64,000 nt of DNA from an uncultured Bacteroidales bacterium (GCA_900317155.1 ONFO01000030.1:1-64000); one strand, 5' to 3'; counted from the stretch's first letter, positions 53,467-62,553 are shown. The notes: generated by a model not told the origin, from the sequence alone. Numbers and translations: made by a program.

Positions 53467-54211
53467 TCATCAAGGCATCAATCGCAGGCAGTATCTCGCC
53501 TGATTTGCCTTCAAGGTAGATGTCCGTGATGTAGTTCGTATAGGTCGAAGGCTCCATGTTGATTTCGATGATCTTGGCACTGTTGCGCTTGGCGATGCCA
53601 GGGATCATGTTGGCCGGACTGACCTGTCCCGAAGTGCCGATGATGACGAAAGCATCGCAGTTTTCGGCAGCACGCACCGAGCCATAATAGGCGTCCTCGG
53701 GGATGCCCTCGCCGAAGAAGATGAAGTCGGGCTTCATCAGCCCTCCGCACTGAGTACAACGAGGCGGTTCCTCGGTGAGTGTCATGCTCTTGGCATCGAC
53801 CTTATGGCCGCATTTGGTGCAGACGAAGCGCGACATGTTGCCGTGGAACTCATACACCACGCTGTTGCCCGCCACGGTGTGCAGGTCATCGATGTTCTGT
53901 GTGATGACGCTGCTCAAACGGCCTTCCTTCTCCCATTTGGCCAAGACGAGATGCCCAGGATTGGGTTTGATGTCCTTGTTGCTGAAGAAGTTATAGAACA
54001 CCTCGCGGATGATCTTCCACGACTCCTTGGTGTGGCGGTAGTAAAAGTCGATGTCGAGTGAGTTGGGATCATACTGGTTCCAGATGCCGCCCTCGCCACG
54101 GAAAGGTGGGATGCCACTCTCAGCCGAAGTGCCCGCGCCAGTGAAGCCCACGATGTTCTTCGCCTTGGAGAGGATTTCGGCAGCTTGCTTGATTTTTTCG
54201 GTATTGTTCAT
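53459..54211 (-). CDS. cobB: NAD-dependent protein deacylase (SIR2/CobB type)
   Basis: 250 aa. SIR2 motifs are FTGAGTSAESGIPPFRG (NAD site), TQNIDDLHTVAG, catalytic His in YEFHGN, a zinc ribbon (CTKCG and CTQCG) and GTSGQVSPAN. It removes acetyl or longer acyl groups from lysines with NAD as co-substrate. The leader has AAGATTY heptamers. It overlaps the convergent UDG-family gene end by 8 bp, so the two mRNAs are antisense at their ends. Confidence 0.94.
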   Translation of the reverse strand: MNNTEKIKQAAEILSKAKNIVGFTGAGTSAESGIPPFRGEGGIWNQYDPNSLDIDFYYRHTKESWKIIREVFYNFFSNKDIKPNPGHLVLAKWEKEGRLSSVITQNIDDLHTVAGNSVVYEFHGNMSRFVCTKCGHKVDAKSMTLTEEPPRCTQCGGLMKPDFIFFGEGIPEDAYYGSVRAAENCDAFVIIGTSGQVSPANMIPGIAKRNSAKIIEINMEPSTYTNYITDIYLEGKSGEILPAIDALMTR

Positions 54212-54213
54212 GG

Positions 54214-54245
54214 ATTTAAAGATTTAAAATTCAAGATTTGAAGAT
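54214..54245 (-). repeat. AAGATTY heptamer leader before the sirtuin gene
   Basis: Near-tandem AAAGATTT / AAGATTT units lie directly upstream of the start codon, as at 18654, 25525 and 38700. Confidence 0.45.
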
Positions 54246-54322
54246 TGTTTTTCAGGTGCAAAGTTATATAAAAAAATCCACTATATTGCAACCTATAAGT
54301 TGCGAGTTTGGTTTTTTTGTAT

Positions 54323-54330
54323 TATTTTTG
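54323..54330 (+). promoter_or_regulatory. Promoter of the toxin-antitoxin-like pair
   Basis: TTG at 54300-54302, a 20-nt spacer and TATTTTTG at 54323-54330, 26 nt before the ATG at 54357. Confidence 0.6.
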
Positions 54331-54356
54331 CACCGTATATTTATTTAGACGATAAA

Positions 54357-54899
54357 ATGACTTTCGATAAAATAATAGAAGATGGGCGTCTTTGGGCTGT
54401 CCGTTATGACAATGACAAGGACAATGCGCTCCAAAAGGTGTTGTTGCAATGGTCTGATGCTGAATGGCTTGCAGATTTCTTTATGCAGAACCTCGATGAT
54501 TTGATTTCTTATTTCAGGATAACCAACATTGAGGATGCCATTTACCAAACTATGGAAGATAGGGATGATCTGGCTTGCATTATCATGGACATTTCGCCTG
54601 ATGCAAATCTTGACCATTTTTTCCGTCCGCTCGACAACAATCAGACTGGTGAGATGCTCCTTGAGAAAGATAAAGGCCGTCCTCGTCGCAGGAGTTGGCT
54701 GCGTTTGTATGCCATCAAACTCAATGTGGGCATATACATCATCACCGGTGGTGCCATCAAACTCACTCATACCATGCAAGAGCGAGAACACACTTTGCAG
54801 GAGTTGGAAAGGATGGAAAAGGTAAGGAATTTCCTGCTTCGCGAAGGCGTTTTTGACGAAGACAGTTTCAACGATTATCAAAAGGAGGTAGAACCATGA
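54357..54899 (+). CDS. Probable toxin of a HigBA-like pair
   Basis: 180 aa from MTFDKIIEDGRLWAVRYDND; a start 19 codons upstream is rejected because it would precede the promoter motif. The C-terminal half (SWLRLYAIKLNVGIYIITGG, then KLTHTMQEREHTLQELERM) resembles proteins found as the partner of an XRE antitoxin in Bacteroidetes. Its stop codon overlaps the start of the antitoxin-like gene (ATGA). I do not recognise the toxin family with certainty, so the role rests on this pairing. Confidence 0.6.
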   Translation: MTFDKIIEDGRLWAVRYDNDKDNALQKVLLQWSDAEWLADFFMQNLDDLISYFRITNIEDAIYQTMEDRDDLACIIMDISPDANLDHFFRPLDNNQTGEMLLEKDKGRPRRRSWLRLYAIKLNVGIYIITGGAIKLTHTMQEREHTLQELERMEKVRNFLLREGVFDEDSFNDYQKEVEP

Positions 54900-55210
54900 C
54901 ACAAGAAGAAGCCATTGCTCGTTTGAGCCGTTATCAGTCGCCCACGCCCTCAAAGTGGCGCGAGGAAGAAGAAAAACGCCGTCAAGCCAAGACAGAAGGC
55001 TGGCTGCAGTATTCTAGAAGGATTGCCATCAAGATCGCTCTTGCGATGAAACAGCAAAACCTTTCAAGGCAGGATGTGGCTGACCGAATGGGTTGCTCGC
55101 CGCAATATGTTTCACGATTGTTGAAAGGTGAGGAAAACCTCTCATTGGAAACTATTTGCAAGTTGGAGGAAGCGCTAAATATTTCCATCCTCCAATATGA
55201 ATTTGCATAA
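54896..55210 (+). CDS. XRE family HTH protein, probable antitoxin
   Basis: 104 aa. A helix-turn-helix of XRE type occupies residues about 45-95 (KIALAMKQQNLSRQDVADRM, then SPQYVSRLLKGEENLSLETI), after a basic N-terminal segment. It overlaps the upstream gene by 4 bp. In toxin-first pairs the second HTH gene usually encodes the antitoxin, which binds and represses the promoter. The pair is the second toxin-antitoxin candidate of the window. Confidence 0.75.
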   Translation: MTQEEAIARLSRYQSPTPSKWREEEEKRRQAKTEGWLQYSRRIAIKIALAMKQQNLSRQDVADRMGCSPQYVSRLLKGEENLSLETICKLEEALNISILQYEFA

Positions 55211-55227
55211 AACCTAGATAGTTTTAC

Positions 55228-55752
55228 TTAATCATACAGTTCAATAAACTCATACGAATTTCCCATAGCCTTCAAGAACTTAATAAAGTCCTCCTGACTA
55301 ATGATAATCGTCCCCGTGTTGTCATTGGGATGGAAGCTTAGGCTAGGGGCATTCAAGAGGTTTTTGTCGATGAAAAGGTGCACCTCGTGGTTTTCGTCGT
55401 TGATGAGGCCGAAAGGGGAGACACTGCCGGGCTTCAGGCCGAGGTATTTCTCCATGCGTGCCTCAGAGGCAAAAGTGAGCTTGCCTTGGTGCAGGCGCTG
55501 TTCGAGGTCGTGGATGTCCATTTGGTGCATGCACTCGAAGATGACGAGGTAGTGCTTGTTGCCCTTGTGGTTCCTGAAAAACAGGTTCTTGCAGTGCGTG
55601 GCCTCAAACTTGCCCCAGTAGGCCAACGACTCCTCGATGGAACCCAATGGCGGGTGGAACTTGATGTCAAAGTCGATGCCGAGGCCAAGCAGGGTATCCA
55701 CTACCTTCTGCTGCCGCTCACTCAAGGGTTGGTTTATTTCGGATGGTTTCAT
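55228..55752 (-). CDS. YbaK/ProX-type prolyl-tRNA editing protein
   Basis: 174 aa from MKPSEINQPLSERQQKVVDT; a longer frame to 55830 runs into a palindromic element and is rejected. The domain (FDIKFHPPLGSIEESLAYW, THCKNLFFRN, LGLKPGSVSPFGLIND) matches the ProXp/PrdX family of free-standing editing domains that hydrolyse mischarged Ala- or Cys-tRNA(Pro). The conserved Lys is in CKNLFF. Its gene ends 17 bp from the antitoxin gene end (convergent). Confidence 0.9.
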   Translation of the reverse strand: MKPSEINQPLSERQQKVVDTLLGLGIDFDIKFHPPLGSIEESLAYWGKFEATHCKNLFFRNHKGNKHYLVIFECMHQMDIHDLEQRLHQGKLTFASEARMEKYLGLKPGSVSPFGLINDENHEVHLFIDKNLLNAPSLSFHPNDNTGTIIISQEDFIKFLKAMGNSYEFIELYD

Positions 55753-55788
55753 ATTGTTGTCAATTTTTTCTTCTAATTCGGACTTCAG

Positions 55789-55890
55789 TTGACTATGACT
55801 TGTGACTATGACAATGACCACTTCCCCCAAGAAATGAAACTTTCACCTTCCGTACAAGCTGTCATAGTCATTGTCAACGGTCATAGTCAA
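55789..55890. repeat. Post-stop tandem-unit palindrome (copy 2)
   Basis: Arms 55789-55823 and 55856-55890 pair over most of 35 bp and are made of TATGAC/AATGAC hexamers, as in copy 1 at 52822. The loop is about 32 nt. On the minus strand it begins 2 nt after the uvrA stop codon. Confidence 0.75.
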
Positions 55891-55892
55891 TG

Positions 55893-58700
55893 TTACAACT
55901 TGCTTTTCAATGCTTTACCTGTATAAGATGCCTTGCACTTCACCAAGTCCTCGGGCGTGCCTTCAAAGACAATCTCACCGCCTTTGTTGCCGCTTTCGGG
56001 ACCCAAGTCGATGACCCAGTCCGCCGACTTGATGACATCCATGTTGTGCTCGATGATGATGACACTGTGGCCGTTGGCAATCAGGGCGTTGAACGACTCC
56101 AGCAGCTTGTTCACATCGTGGAAATGCAGACCTGTGGTCGGCTCATCGAAGATGAAGAGCGTGGGCTTCTCCACCTGTCCCTTGATGAGGAAATAAGCTA
56201 ACTTCACGCGCTGGGCCTCGCCGCCCGAAAGCGAACTCGACGACTGCCCGAGTTTGAGGTAACCCAATCCGACCTCCTGCAAGGGCTTCAATCGGTTGAC
56301 AATGCGCCCGACAATGGGAGTCTGCCGCTCAGAGGAGTGTTCAAAGAAGTCGATGGCCTCCTCGATGCTCATGTTGAGGATGTCGGAGATGTGCTTGCCG
56401 TCGTATTTGATCTCCAGTACCTCTTCCTTGAAGCGTGTGCCGTGACAGGCCTCGCAAGGCAGATAGACATCAGCCATGAACTGCATCTCGATCTTTTGCA
56501 CGCCCTCGCCCTCACATTCCTCGCAGCGACCGCCTGGCACATTGAATGAGAAGAAGGCAGGCTTGATGCCACGCAGTTTGGCCAGTTTCTGCTCGGAGAA
56601 CAATGTCCGTATCTCATCATAAGCCTTCAAGTAAGTAGCTGGGTTGGAGCGCGATGACTTTCCGATGGGGTTCTGGTCGATGAACTCGACGGCCTGGATG
56701 AGGCGCAGGTCGCCTTCCAAAGCACCATAGCTGCCACATTTCTCGGCGTTTTCGCCTAACTGCCGTTTCATGGCGGGGTAAAGCACATCCTTCACCAAGG
56801 TCGATTTGCCCGAGCCGCTCACGCCCGTGATGACGGTCATCATGTTGAGCGGGAAACGCACGGTGAGGTTCTTGAGGTTGTTCTGTGTCGCGCCTTTGAT
56901 GACGATGGCGTTGGCGCTCTTGCGTTGGCGGGTGGGCACGGGGATGCTCATCTTGCCCGTGAGGTATTGCGTGGTGAGGCTCTTCTCGCAGTGGACGAGA
57001 TCCTTGATCTCGCCCTCGAACACGACTTCGCCGCCAAAGGCACCTGCCATCGGCCCGATGTCGATGATGTAGTCGGCGGCACGGATAATCTCCTCATCAT
57101 GTTCCACCACGATGACGGTGTTGCCGATGTCGCGAAGGCGTTTCAGCACCTTGATGAGTTGTTCGGTGTCGCGGGAATGTAGGCCGATGCTAGGCTCGTC
57201 CAAGATATAAGTGGAGCCGACCAGACTGCTGCCCAACGAAGTCGCGAGGTTGATGCGCTGCGACTCACCGCCCGAGAGCGTGTTGGAGAGACGGTTCAGG
57301 GTCAGGTAACCCAAGCCCACCTCGATAATGAAATCCAGGCGGTTGTTGATTTCCACGAGTAGGCGAGAGGCGATTTTGCTGTCGGTCTCGTCGAGTTTGA
57401 GGTGGTCGAAGAAGGCCTTCAGCTCGTCCAAGGGCATCAGCACGAGGTCGGTGATGCTCTTGCCGCCCACCTTAACATATTGCGCTTGACGGCGCAGGCG
57501 TGTGCCGTGGCATTCGGGGCAGACCGTCTTGCCGCGGTAGCGCGACAGCATCACGCGGTATTGTATCTTATAGGACTGTGTCTCAACATAGTTGAAGAAG
57601 TCCACTATGCCTTCAAAATACTGGTTGCCGGTCCAGAGGAGGCTCACCTGTTCATCGGTGAGTTCGTAGAACGGCTTGAAGATGGGGATGCCCACCTTGT
57701 CGGCCACACGGATGAGGGCGTCTTTCCACTCGCTCATCTTCTCGCCGCGCCAGCAGGCGATGGCGTTCTCGAAGATCGACAGGCTTTTGTTGGGCACCAC
57801 CAGGTCGGGGTCGATGCCGATGACGCTGCCGAAGCCCTGACAGGTGGGACAGGCGCCGTAGGGGTTGTTGAAGGCGAACATATTGGCCGTGGGCGGCTCG
57901 AAAGTGATGCCGTCGGCCTCGAAACGCGACGAGAAGTCGGCTTCCTTCCGCTCGCCATCGAGTTCGCTAATCACCTGGCAGGTCTCCTTGCCCTCGTAGA
58001 AGGCGGTCTGCACCGAGTCGGAGATGCGCCCGATGGCGTCATCCATGCTCTCGCTGACCTTGATGCGGTCGATGAGCAGCTTCACCTTCTTCTCGCTGAC
58101 CTTTTTCTTCTGGTCGAGGAAATCCTCGATTTTGATGATCTCGCCGTTATATAAAATACGGTAGAAGCCCTGCTGCATGAGGATGTTGAGATGTTCTTCC
58201 AGACTGCGGCCTTCAGGCAGGTGAAGCGGCGCGACGATGTAGGCCGTGCTGCCTGTTGACAGACCGAGGATATGGTTCACCACATCCATCACCTGATGCT
58301 TCTTGACCAGCTTGCCCGAGGCGGGGGAGTAGGTCTTGCCGATGCGGGCGTAGAGGAGTTTCAGGTATTCGTAGATCTCGGTGCTGGTGCCCACGGTGGA
58401 GCGTGGGTTGTGCGAGTTCACCTTCTGTTCGATGGCGATGGCGGGCGAGAGGCCGGTGATGCTTTCCACATCGGGCTTGTTGAGTCGGCCCATGAACTGC
58501 CGTGCATACGAGCTCAAGCTCTCCACATAGCGGCGTTGTCCTTCGGCATAAAGCGTGTCGAACGCCAAGGACGACTTGCCCGATCCCGACAGGCCGGTGA
58601 TGACCACCAGCTTGTTCTTCGGAATCTGCAAACTGATGCTTTTCAGGTTGTTGACCTTCGCGTTGCGGATGGTGATATAGGAAGTTGTTTGCTCTTTCAA
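55893..58700 (-). CDS. uvrA: Excinuclease ABC subunit A
   Basis: 935 aa from a TTG start (58700). Two ABC ATPase halves are seen, each with a Walker A ([34 protein letters not shown]), a signature motif and Walker B, plus zinc fingers (CPTCQ... and CEACHGTRF). It recognises damaged DNA with UvrB in nucleotide excision repair. An in-frame ATG at 58724 lies inside the -7 promoter box (58722-58729), so the TTG, which gives [18 protein letters not shown] and matches known UvrA N-termini, is preferred. Confidence 0.93.
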   Translation of the reverse strand: MKEQTTSYITIRNAKVNNLKSISLQIPKNKLVVITGLSGSGKSSLAFDTLYAEGQRRYVESLSSYARQFMGRLNKPDVESITGLSPAIAIEQKVNSHNPRSTVGTSTEIYEYLKLLYARIGKTYSPASGKLVKKHQVMDVVNHILGLSTGSTAYIVAPLHLPEGRSLEEHLNILMQQGFYRILYNGEIIKIEDFLDQKKKVSEKKVKLLIDRIKVSESMDDAIGRISDSVQTAFYEGKETCQVISELDGERKEADFSSRFEADGITFEPPTANMFAFNNPYGACPTCQGFGSVIGIDPDLVVPNKSLSIFENAIACWRGEKMSEWKDALIRVADKVGIPIFKPFYELTDEQVSLLWTGNQYFEGIVDFFNYVETQSYKIQYRVMLSRYRGKTVCPECHGTRLRRQAQYVKVGGKSITDLVLMPLDELKAFFDHLKLDETDSKIASRLLVEINNRLDFIIEVGLGYLTLNRLSNTLSGGESQRINLATSLGSSLVGSTYILDEPSIGLHSRDTEQLIKVLKRLRDIGNTVIVVEHDEEIIRAADYIIDIGPMAGAFGGEVVFEGEIKDLVHCEKSLTTQYLTGKMSIPVPTRQRKSANAIVIKGATQNNLKNLTVRFPLNMMTVITGVSGSGKSTLVKDVLYPAMKRQLGENAEKCGSYGALEGDLRLIQAVEFIDQNPIGKSSRSNPATYLKAYDEIRTLFSEQKLAKLRGIKPAFFSFNVPGGRCEECEGEGVQKIEMQFMADVYLPCEACHGTRFKEEVLEIKYDGKHISDILNMSIEEAIDFFEHSSERQTPIVGRIVNRLKPLQEVGLGYLKLGQSSSSLSGGEAQRVKLAYFLIKGQVEKPTLFIFDEPTTGLHFHDVNKLLESFNALIANGHSVIIIEHNMDVIKSADWVIDLGPESGNKGGEIVFEGTPEDLVKCKASYTGKALKSKL

Positions 58701-58721
58701 GGTTCGGAAAAATTGAATTTG

Positions 58722-58729
58722 CAAAGGTA
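58722..58729 (-). promoter_or_regulatory. -7 promoter motif of uvrA
   Basis: TACCTTTG on the minus strand. It overlaps the first in-frame ATG (58722-58724), which therefore cannot be the start of this transcript. Confidence 0.55.
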
Positions 58730-58792
58730 CGGAAAAGCGGGGAAATAAGAGAGAGGGAAGAAGAAAATATTAAGAAATCTTCTGCGCCAAGC

Positions 58793-60148
58793 CTATAAGC
58801 AAAACGTCATATAAGGCGGAATGCACACAATGTCGCCTTTCAAAGAAAGGTTCTTTGGATGAATGACATAACAACCTCCAATACGCTCGTGAAATTTTTC
58901 CTTGAATCTTTCAAGCGAGGTGGTCGAGTAGTTCTCGGTTGACTTCACCTCAACAGGGAAAACCTTGTATTTCAATTTGCTATGGTTCGACAAGAGGAAG
59001 TCAATTTCAATGTCGTTGCGGTGCTTTGTTTCGTTGTAATGCGTATAAAAAAACAGCTTGTGACCCGCTGCCACCAGCATCTGTGCGATGGCGTTTTCGT
59101 ATAACATCCCCTCGTTGAGTGAGAGTTTCCCATGCAGGATTTCCCGATACAGTTCGCCATCGGAAACGTCGTTTTCGCTGAAAGCATGGCTGACCAAAAG
59201 TCCAGTGTCGCCCATATAGCACTTCACATAAGTCCTGTCCTCGTTAATGGAAAGCCCAACGTTAGGGTCGGCGCAGTTGAAGCACTCGTTGGCAATCATC
59301 GAATCGGCAAGCCAAAAGAAAGTGTCCTCATACTGCATGAAATCGGAGCCTTCCACTATCTTGTTGAGAACCACCCGCTTTTCGTGTTTGGAAAGCAGAC
59401 CGGGAACCTGGTCATAAATGGCCAGCACTTTTGAACGATATTGGTTACCAATTTTCATAATATCTTCTCGATACAACCGCAAGATGTCGCGCTTTTCCTC
59501 ATCGCATAAGGCAAAATCACGCGAGTTTTCGAGAAACACATCCAAGGGCTTCGGCATACCCCCGACAAGGAGATATTGCCTAAACAGCATCATGGCTTTG
59601 CGGTGCAAATCATTAGTGAGCGGTCGTTCCTTCTCGAAGCACAGCTTAATGTAATCCAGAAGTTGCTCCTCTCCGAAAGCCCAACAAAATTCCTCGAAAT
59701 CAAGTGGATACATCTTTATGCAACGCTCTTCTGAAGGGATAACGATGTCTGCGACATTCTCATGAATGGAAATAAGCGACCCTGTTTCGATATAATCATA
59801 GCGCCCATCTTGCACCAAATACTTCACGGCCTCGCGTGCTCGAGGAAATTTCTGGACTTCGTCAAAAATAATCAGTGACTGCCTTTCGTGCAACTTCACT
59901 TTAAACTCGCTGGAAATAAGCATAAAAAACGTGTCAAGGTCGTTGAGATTGTTCACAAAAGCCTCCTTCACCACATCCCGGGCCTTGGCAAAATCGATAA
60001 GGATATAGCTCTTGTATTCGTTTCGGGCAAACTCTTCCACGATGGTTGACTTTCCGATTCGTCTTGCTCCTTCGACAAGCAAAGCTTTCTGTCCGCCCAT
60101 CCTTTTCCATTCAAGGAACTTTTTGTATATCTTTCTCTTGAAAATCAT
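58793..60148 (-). CDS. AAA_14/DUF4143 family ATPase (2)
   Basis: 451 aa from MIFKRKIYKKFLEWKRMGGQ; a longer frame to 60256 runs through the repeat array and is rejected. Walker A GARRIGKSTIV, Walker B LIIFDEVQKF and TGSLISIHENV are followed by DUF4143 with the nuclease-like core IEIDFLLS and FPVEVKSTENY. The family is often called 'ATP-binding protein' with no agreed role. The gene has four direct repeats exactly 34 bp apart in its promoter region (60165-60281). Confidence 0.86.
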   Translation of the reverse strand: MIFKRKIYKKFLEWKRMGGQKALLVEGARRIGKSTIVEEFARNEYKSYILIDFAKARDVVKEAFVNNLNDLDTFFMLISSEFKVKLHERQSLIIFDEVQKFPRAREAVKYLVQDGRYDYIETGSLISIHENVADIVIPSEERCIKMYPLDFEEFCWAFGEEQLLDYIKLCFEKERPLTNDLHRKAMMLFRQYLLVGGMPKPLDVFLENSRDFALCDEEKRDILRLYREDIMKIGNQYRSKVLAIYDQVPGLLSKHEKRVVLNKIVEGSDFMQYEDTFFWLADSMIANECFNCADPNVGLSINEDRTYVKCYMGDTGLLVSHAFSENDVSDGELYREILHGKLSLNEGMLYENAIAQMLVAAGHKLFFYTHYNETKHRNDIEIDFLLSNHSKLKYKVFPVEVKSTENYSTTSLERFKEKFHERIGGCYVIHPKNLSLKGDIVCIPPYMTFCL

Positions 60149-60164
60149 ATAGTTATAATTTAAT

Positions 60165-60281
60165 TTCCGATAGTACGCATGTGCAAAGATATATAAAATT
60201 CCGATAATACGCACCTTTTGATAATAAATGTTTTCCGATGGTGCGCAGGTATTCAATTACTTTAAATTCCGATAATGCGCA
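60165..60281. promoter_or_regulatory. Four direct repeats at exact 34-bp period before ATPase 2
   Basis: Copies of TTCCGATARTRCGCA (R = A/G) start at 60165, 60199, 60233 and 60267, each 34 bp apart, with 19-bp A/T-rich spacers of different sequence. The -7 motif TATCTTTG (minus strand, 60184-60191) lies in the first spacer, so copies 1 and 2 flank the transcription start. They look like operator sites for one protein repeated about every three helical turns. Confidence 0.8.
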
Positions 60282-60340
60282 GGTGGAAAAGGGATTTAGG
60301 TCGCAAAATATGATGAAATATGCTGACTGTTACGAAAACT

Positions 60341-60442
60341 TTATTGTCCATACACCACAAAAACCATCAAAACACGAATTTTGTTGTACATAGACAATAA
60401 AATCATAAAAATTTCAATTTTTGTTGTCCATAAACAATAAAA
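60341..60442. promoter_or_regulatory. Three repeats at exact 40-bp period before ATPase 3
   Basis: 22-bp copies starting at 60341, 60381 and 60421 fit TTRTTGTNCATANACMAYAA, with weak dyad symmetry (TTGTTGT/ACAATAA). The spacers are 18 bp. The last copy contains the -33 TTG (60424-60426), and the -7 box TATATTTG follows at 60446-60453. Confidence 0.8.
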
Positions 60443-60445
60443 TTG

Positions 60446-60453
60446 TATATTTG
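60446..60453 (+). promoter_or_regulatory. -7 promoter motif of ATPase 3
   Basis: TATATTTG, 19 nt after TTG at 60424-60426 and 12 nt before the ATG at 60466. Confidence 0.6.
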
Positions 60454-60465
60454 CAGCGAAAAACT

Positions 60466-61680
60466 ATGCTTATGGACTTGATTTCAAGAAATTACTACGC
60501 CGAAAAAGTCGATGGTTGGTTGGGAAAAGGACGTGTTATCGTGCTGGTTGGACAACGTCGCATCGGGAAAAGTTATGTGCTGAAAGACTTTGTGTTGCGG
60601 CATAAAAACGAACCTGACGCCAATGTCATCTATATCGACAAAGAAAAAAAGGAGTTCGATGCCATCAAGGATTACACCACCTTGAACGAATACATCGATG
60701 CACGGTTCGCCATCGGAAGGCAAAATTATATCCTCATCGACGAGGTACAGGACATTGCCGAATGGGAACGCTCGGTGAGGAGTTACCGCACCGAGGAACG
60801 TACCGACATTATCATCACTGGCAGCAATGCAAAAATGCTTTCTTCTGATTTAAGTACTTTGCTGTCAGGGCGTTATCAAGAAATCCACATCCACGGACTA
60901 TCCTATTCCGAGTTTCTGGTTTTTCATAACTTGGAGGATAACGAAGGCTCCTTATATAAGTATTTGGATTACGGTGGTTTGCCTGGGCTGCGTCAAATCG
61001 GATTGGAGAGCGAGGAACGCATCCATGACTATTTGCAAAGTGTGTTGAACACGGTCGTACTGAAGGATATCATCGAACGACACAACATTCGTAACGTAAC
61101 GTTTCTGAACAAGTTACTCTTGTTCTTGGCTGACAATACGGGTAAACCTATCTCGGCAAACAACATCAGCAATTACATGAAAAGCCATGGCACGACGGTT
61201 TCCTCCAACATCGTCTTGGACTACAGTTCATTTTTTGAGGAAACTTATCTGTTGAAATGTGTGCCACGCTACGACATACACGGGAAGAAACTGCTCGAAA
61301 CGAATGGTAAGTATTACTTCGAGGATATCGGCTTGCGAAATCTGCTTTCTGAAAACACCCAACGCGAGAAAGACATCGAAAAAGTTCTTGAAAATGTGGT
61401 GTATCAGCAATTGCTTCGCATGGGTTATGAAGTTAAGGTAGGGCTGTTACAGGCCGGTGAGGTGGATTTTGTCTGCTCGAAAAGGAAACAGCAGGTCTAT
61501 GTGCAAGTGTGCTATCTGATTGCCACGGAAGAGACGGAGGAACGGGAGTTTGGCGTTTTAAGGCGCATTGCAGACAACCATCCGAAATATGTGATTTCCA
61601 TGTCGCCTTTGGTGAAACGTGATAACATCGATGGCATTATTCATCTCGGTCTGCGCGAATTTCTACTGAATGGTTTTTGA
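60466..61680 (+). CDS. AAA_14/DUF4143 family ATPase (3)
   Basis: 404 aa from MLMDLISRNYYAEKVDGW; an upstream frame start (60421) lies inside the repeat array and before the promoter. Walker A GQRRIGKSYVLKDF, Walker B YILIDEVQDIAEW and IIITGSNAKML lead into the winged-helix and DUF4143 domain, with the weak nuclease-like core EVDFVCSKRKQQVYVQVCY. The catalytic Lys of other members is not obvious, so nuclease function may be lost. It is transcribed divergently from ATPase 2. Confidence 0.86.
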   Translation: MLMDLISRNYYAEKVDGWLGKGRVIVLVGQRRIGKSYVLKDFVLRHKNEPDANVIYIDKEKKEFDAIKDYTTLNEYIDARFAIGRQNYILIDEVQDIAEWERSVRSYRTEERTDIIITGSNAKMLSSDLSTLLSGRYQEIHIHGLSYSEFLVFHNLEDNEGSLYKYLDYGGLPGLRQIGLESEERIHDYLQSVLNTVVLKDIIERHNIRNVTFLNKLLLFLADNTGKPISANNISNYMKSHGTTVSSNIVLDYSSFFEETYLLKCVPRYDIHGKKLLETNGKYYFEDIGLRNLLSENTQREKDIEKVLENVVYQQLLRMGYEVKVGLLQAGEVDFVCSKRKQQVYVQVCYLIATEETEEREFGVLRRIADNHPKYVISMSPLVKRDNIDGIIHLGLREFLLNGF

Positions 61681-61766
61681 GTGGACTCTCTACTCATTTT
61701 CCCAATAATTATTGTCCCCAAAACGAAAAAAAAATACATTTTTTGCTTGCAAATTCAAAAAATCCG

Positions 61767-61774
61767 TATCTTTG
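61767..61774 (+). promoter_or_regulatory. Promoter of the ECF sigma factor gene
   Basis: TATCTTTG at 61767-61774 with TTG at 61747-61749 (17-nt spacing) or TTTG at 61742-61745 (21 nt). The leader to the ATG at 61880 is about 105 nt. Confidence 0.6.
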
Positions 61775-61879
61775 CGGTGTAAAAATTCACTAACTAATCA
61801 ATAGGAGAGACGCTATCGAAAGATCTATACCCTTTATTAACAAGCACTTACGTTGAGTGCACAAAGAAAGGGGGACCTG

Positions 61880-62467
61880 ATGTCCAACATAGTGAAAAGC
61901 GACAAAGAGCTGATTGAACGCTACCAGGATGGTGATGTTCACAGTTTTGAATTATTGATTGGTAGATACCAGAAACAAGTTTATTCCTACATACTCACGC
62001 TAGTGAAAGACAAGCAGTTGGCTGACGATGTCTTTCAGGATACCTTCGTGAAGGTGATCCAGACCATCAAGTCGAAGGGCTACAAGGACGACGGACGTTT
62101 CGTGCAGTTTGCCATGCGCATCGCCCACAACCTTGTCATCGACCATTTCCGCAAGGAGAACCGCATTCCCACGGTGGAGTCGTCGAGCGAGGACTACAAC
62201 TACATTGACAACGTGCCGATTACCGACCATTCCGTCGAACAGGGCATGATCGTCGACCAGGTCCACAGCGACTTGCACCGTATGATCGCCTTCTTGCCCG
62301 ACGAGCAGCGCGAGGTGCTGCGGATGCGTATCTTCGACGACATGAGCTTCAAGGACATCGCCGACATCACCAACGTGAGCATCAACACGGCGTTGGGCCG
62401 CATGCGCTACGCCTTGATCAACTTGCGTAAGATGATGGTGGCCAATAATATGACCCTCACGTATTGA
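61880..62467 (+). CDS. ECF-type RNA polymerase sigma factor
   Basis: 195 aa from MSNIVKSDKELIERYQDGD; a TTG 9 codons upstream is also open. Sigma-70 region 2 (YILTLVKDKQLADDVFQDTF) and region 4 (LPDEQREVLRMRIFDDMSFKDIADIT) are clear, typical of extracytoplasmic-function sigma factors. No anti-sigma factor gene is adjacent. A small conserved-looking protein gene (62653-62850) follows. A long tandem-unit palindrome begins 8 nt after its stop codon. Confidence 0.9.
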   Translation: MSNIVKSDKELIERYQDGDVHSFELLIGRYQKQVYSYILTLVKDKQLADDVFQDTFVKVIQTIKSKGYKDDGRFVQFAMRIAHNLVIDHFRKENRIPTVESSSEDYNYIDNVPITDHSVEQGMIVDQVHSDLHRMIAFLPDEQREVLRMRIFDDMSFKDIADITNVSINTALGRMRYALINLRKMMVANNMTLTY

Positions 62468-62475
62468 CCCGCGCT

Positions 62476-62553
62476 ACCATGGCCTATGACTATGGCTTAT
62501 GGCCAATGCAACGGCAGTAAAAGTGGCCATAGTCATAAGCCATCGGCCATGGT
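62476..62553. repeat. Post-stop tandem-unit palindrome (copy 3)
   Basis: 30-bp arms 62476-62505 and 62524-62553 pair at most positions around an 18-nt loop. The units are TATGRCT/CATGGCC heptamers rather than strict hexamers. It follows the sigma factor stop by 8 nt. Confidence 0.75.

Larger units (their letters stand above)
60149..60465. other. 317-bp region between divergent ATPase genes holding two repeat arrays
   Basis: No gene is seen. The left part holds the 34-bp-spaced array and promoter of the leftward ATPase gene, the right part the 40-bp-spaced array and promoter of the rightward one. The two repeat families are unrelated in sequence and do not overlap. Confidence 0.8.

Noticed and set aside
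60165-60281. The 34-bp-period array as a CRISPR array
   Set aside because: 15-bp repeats and 19-bp A/T-rich spacers are too short, there are only four copies, no cas genes are near, and the array overlaps a promoter.
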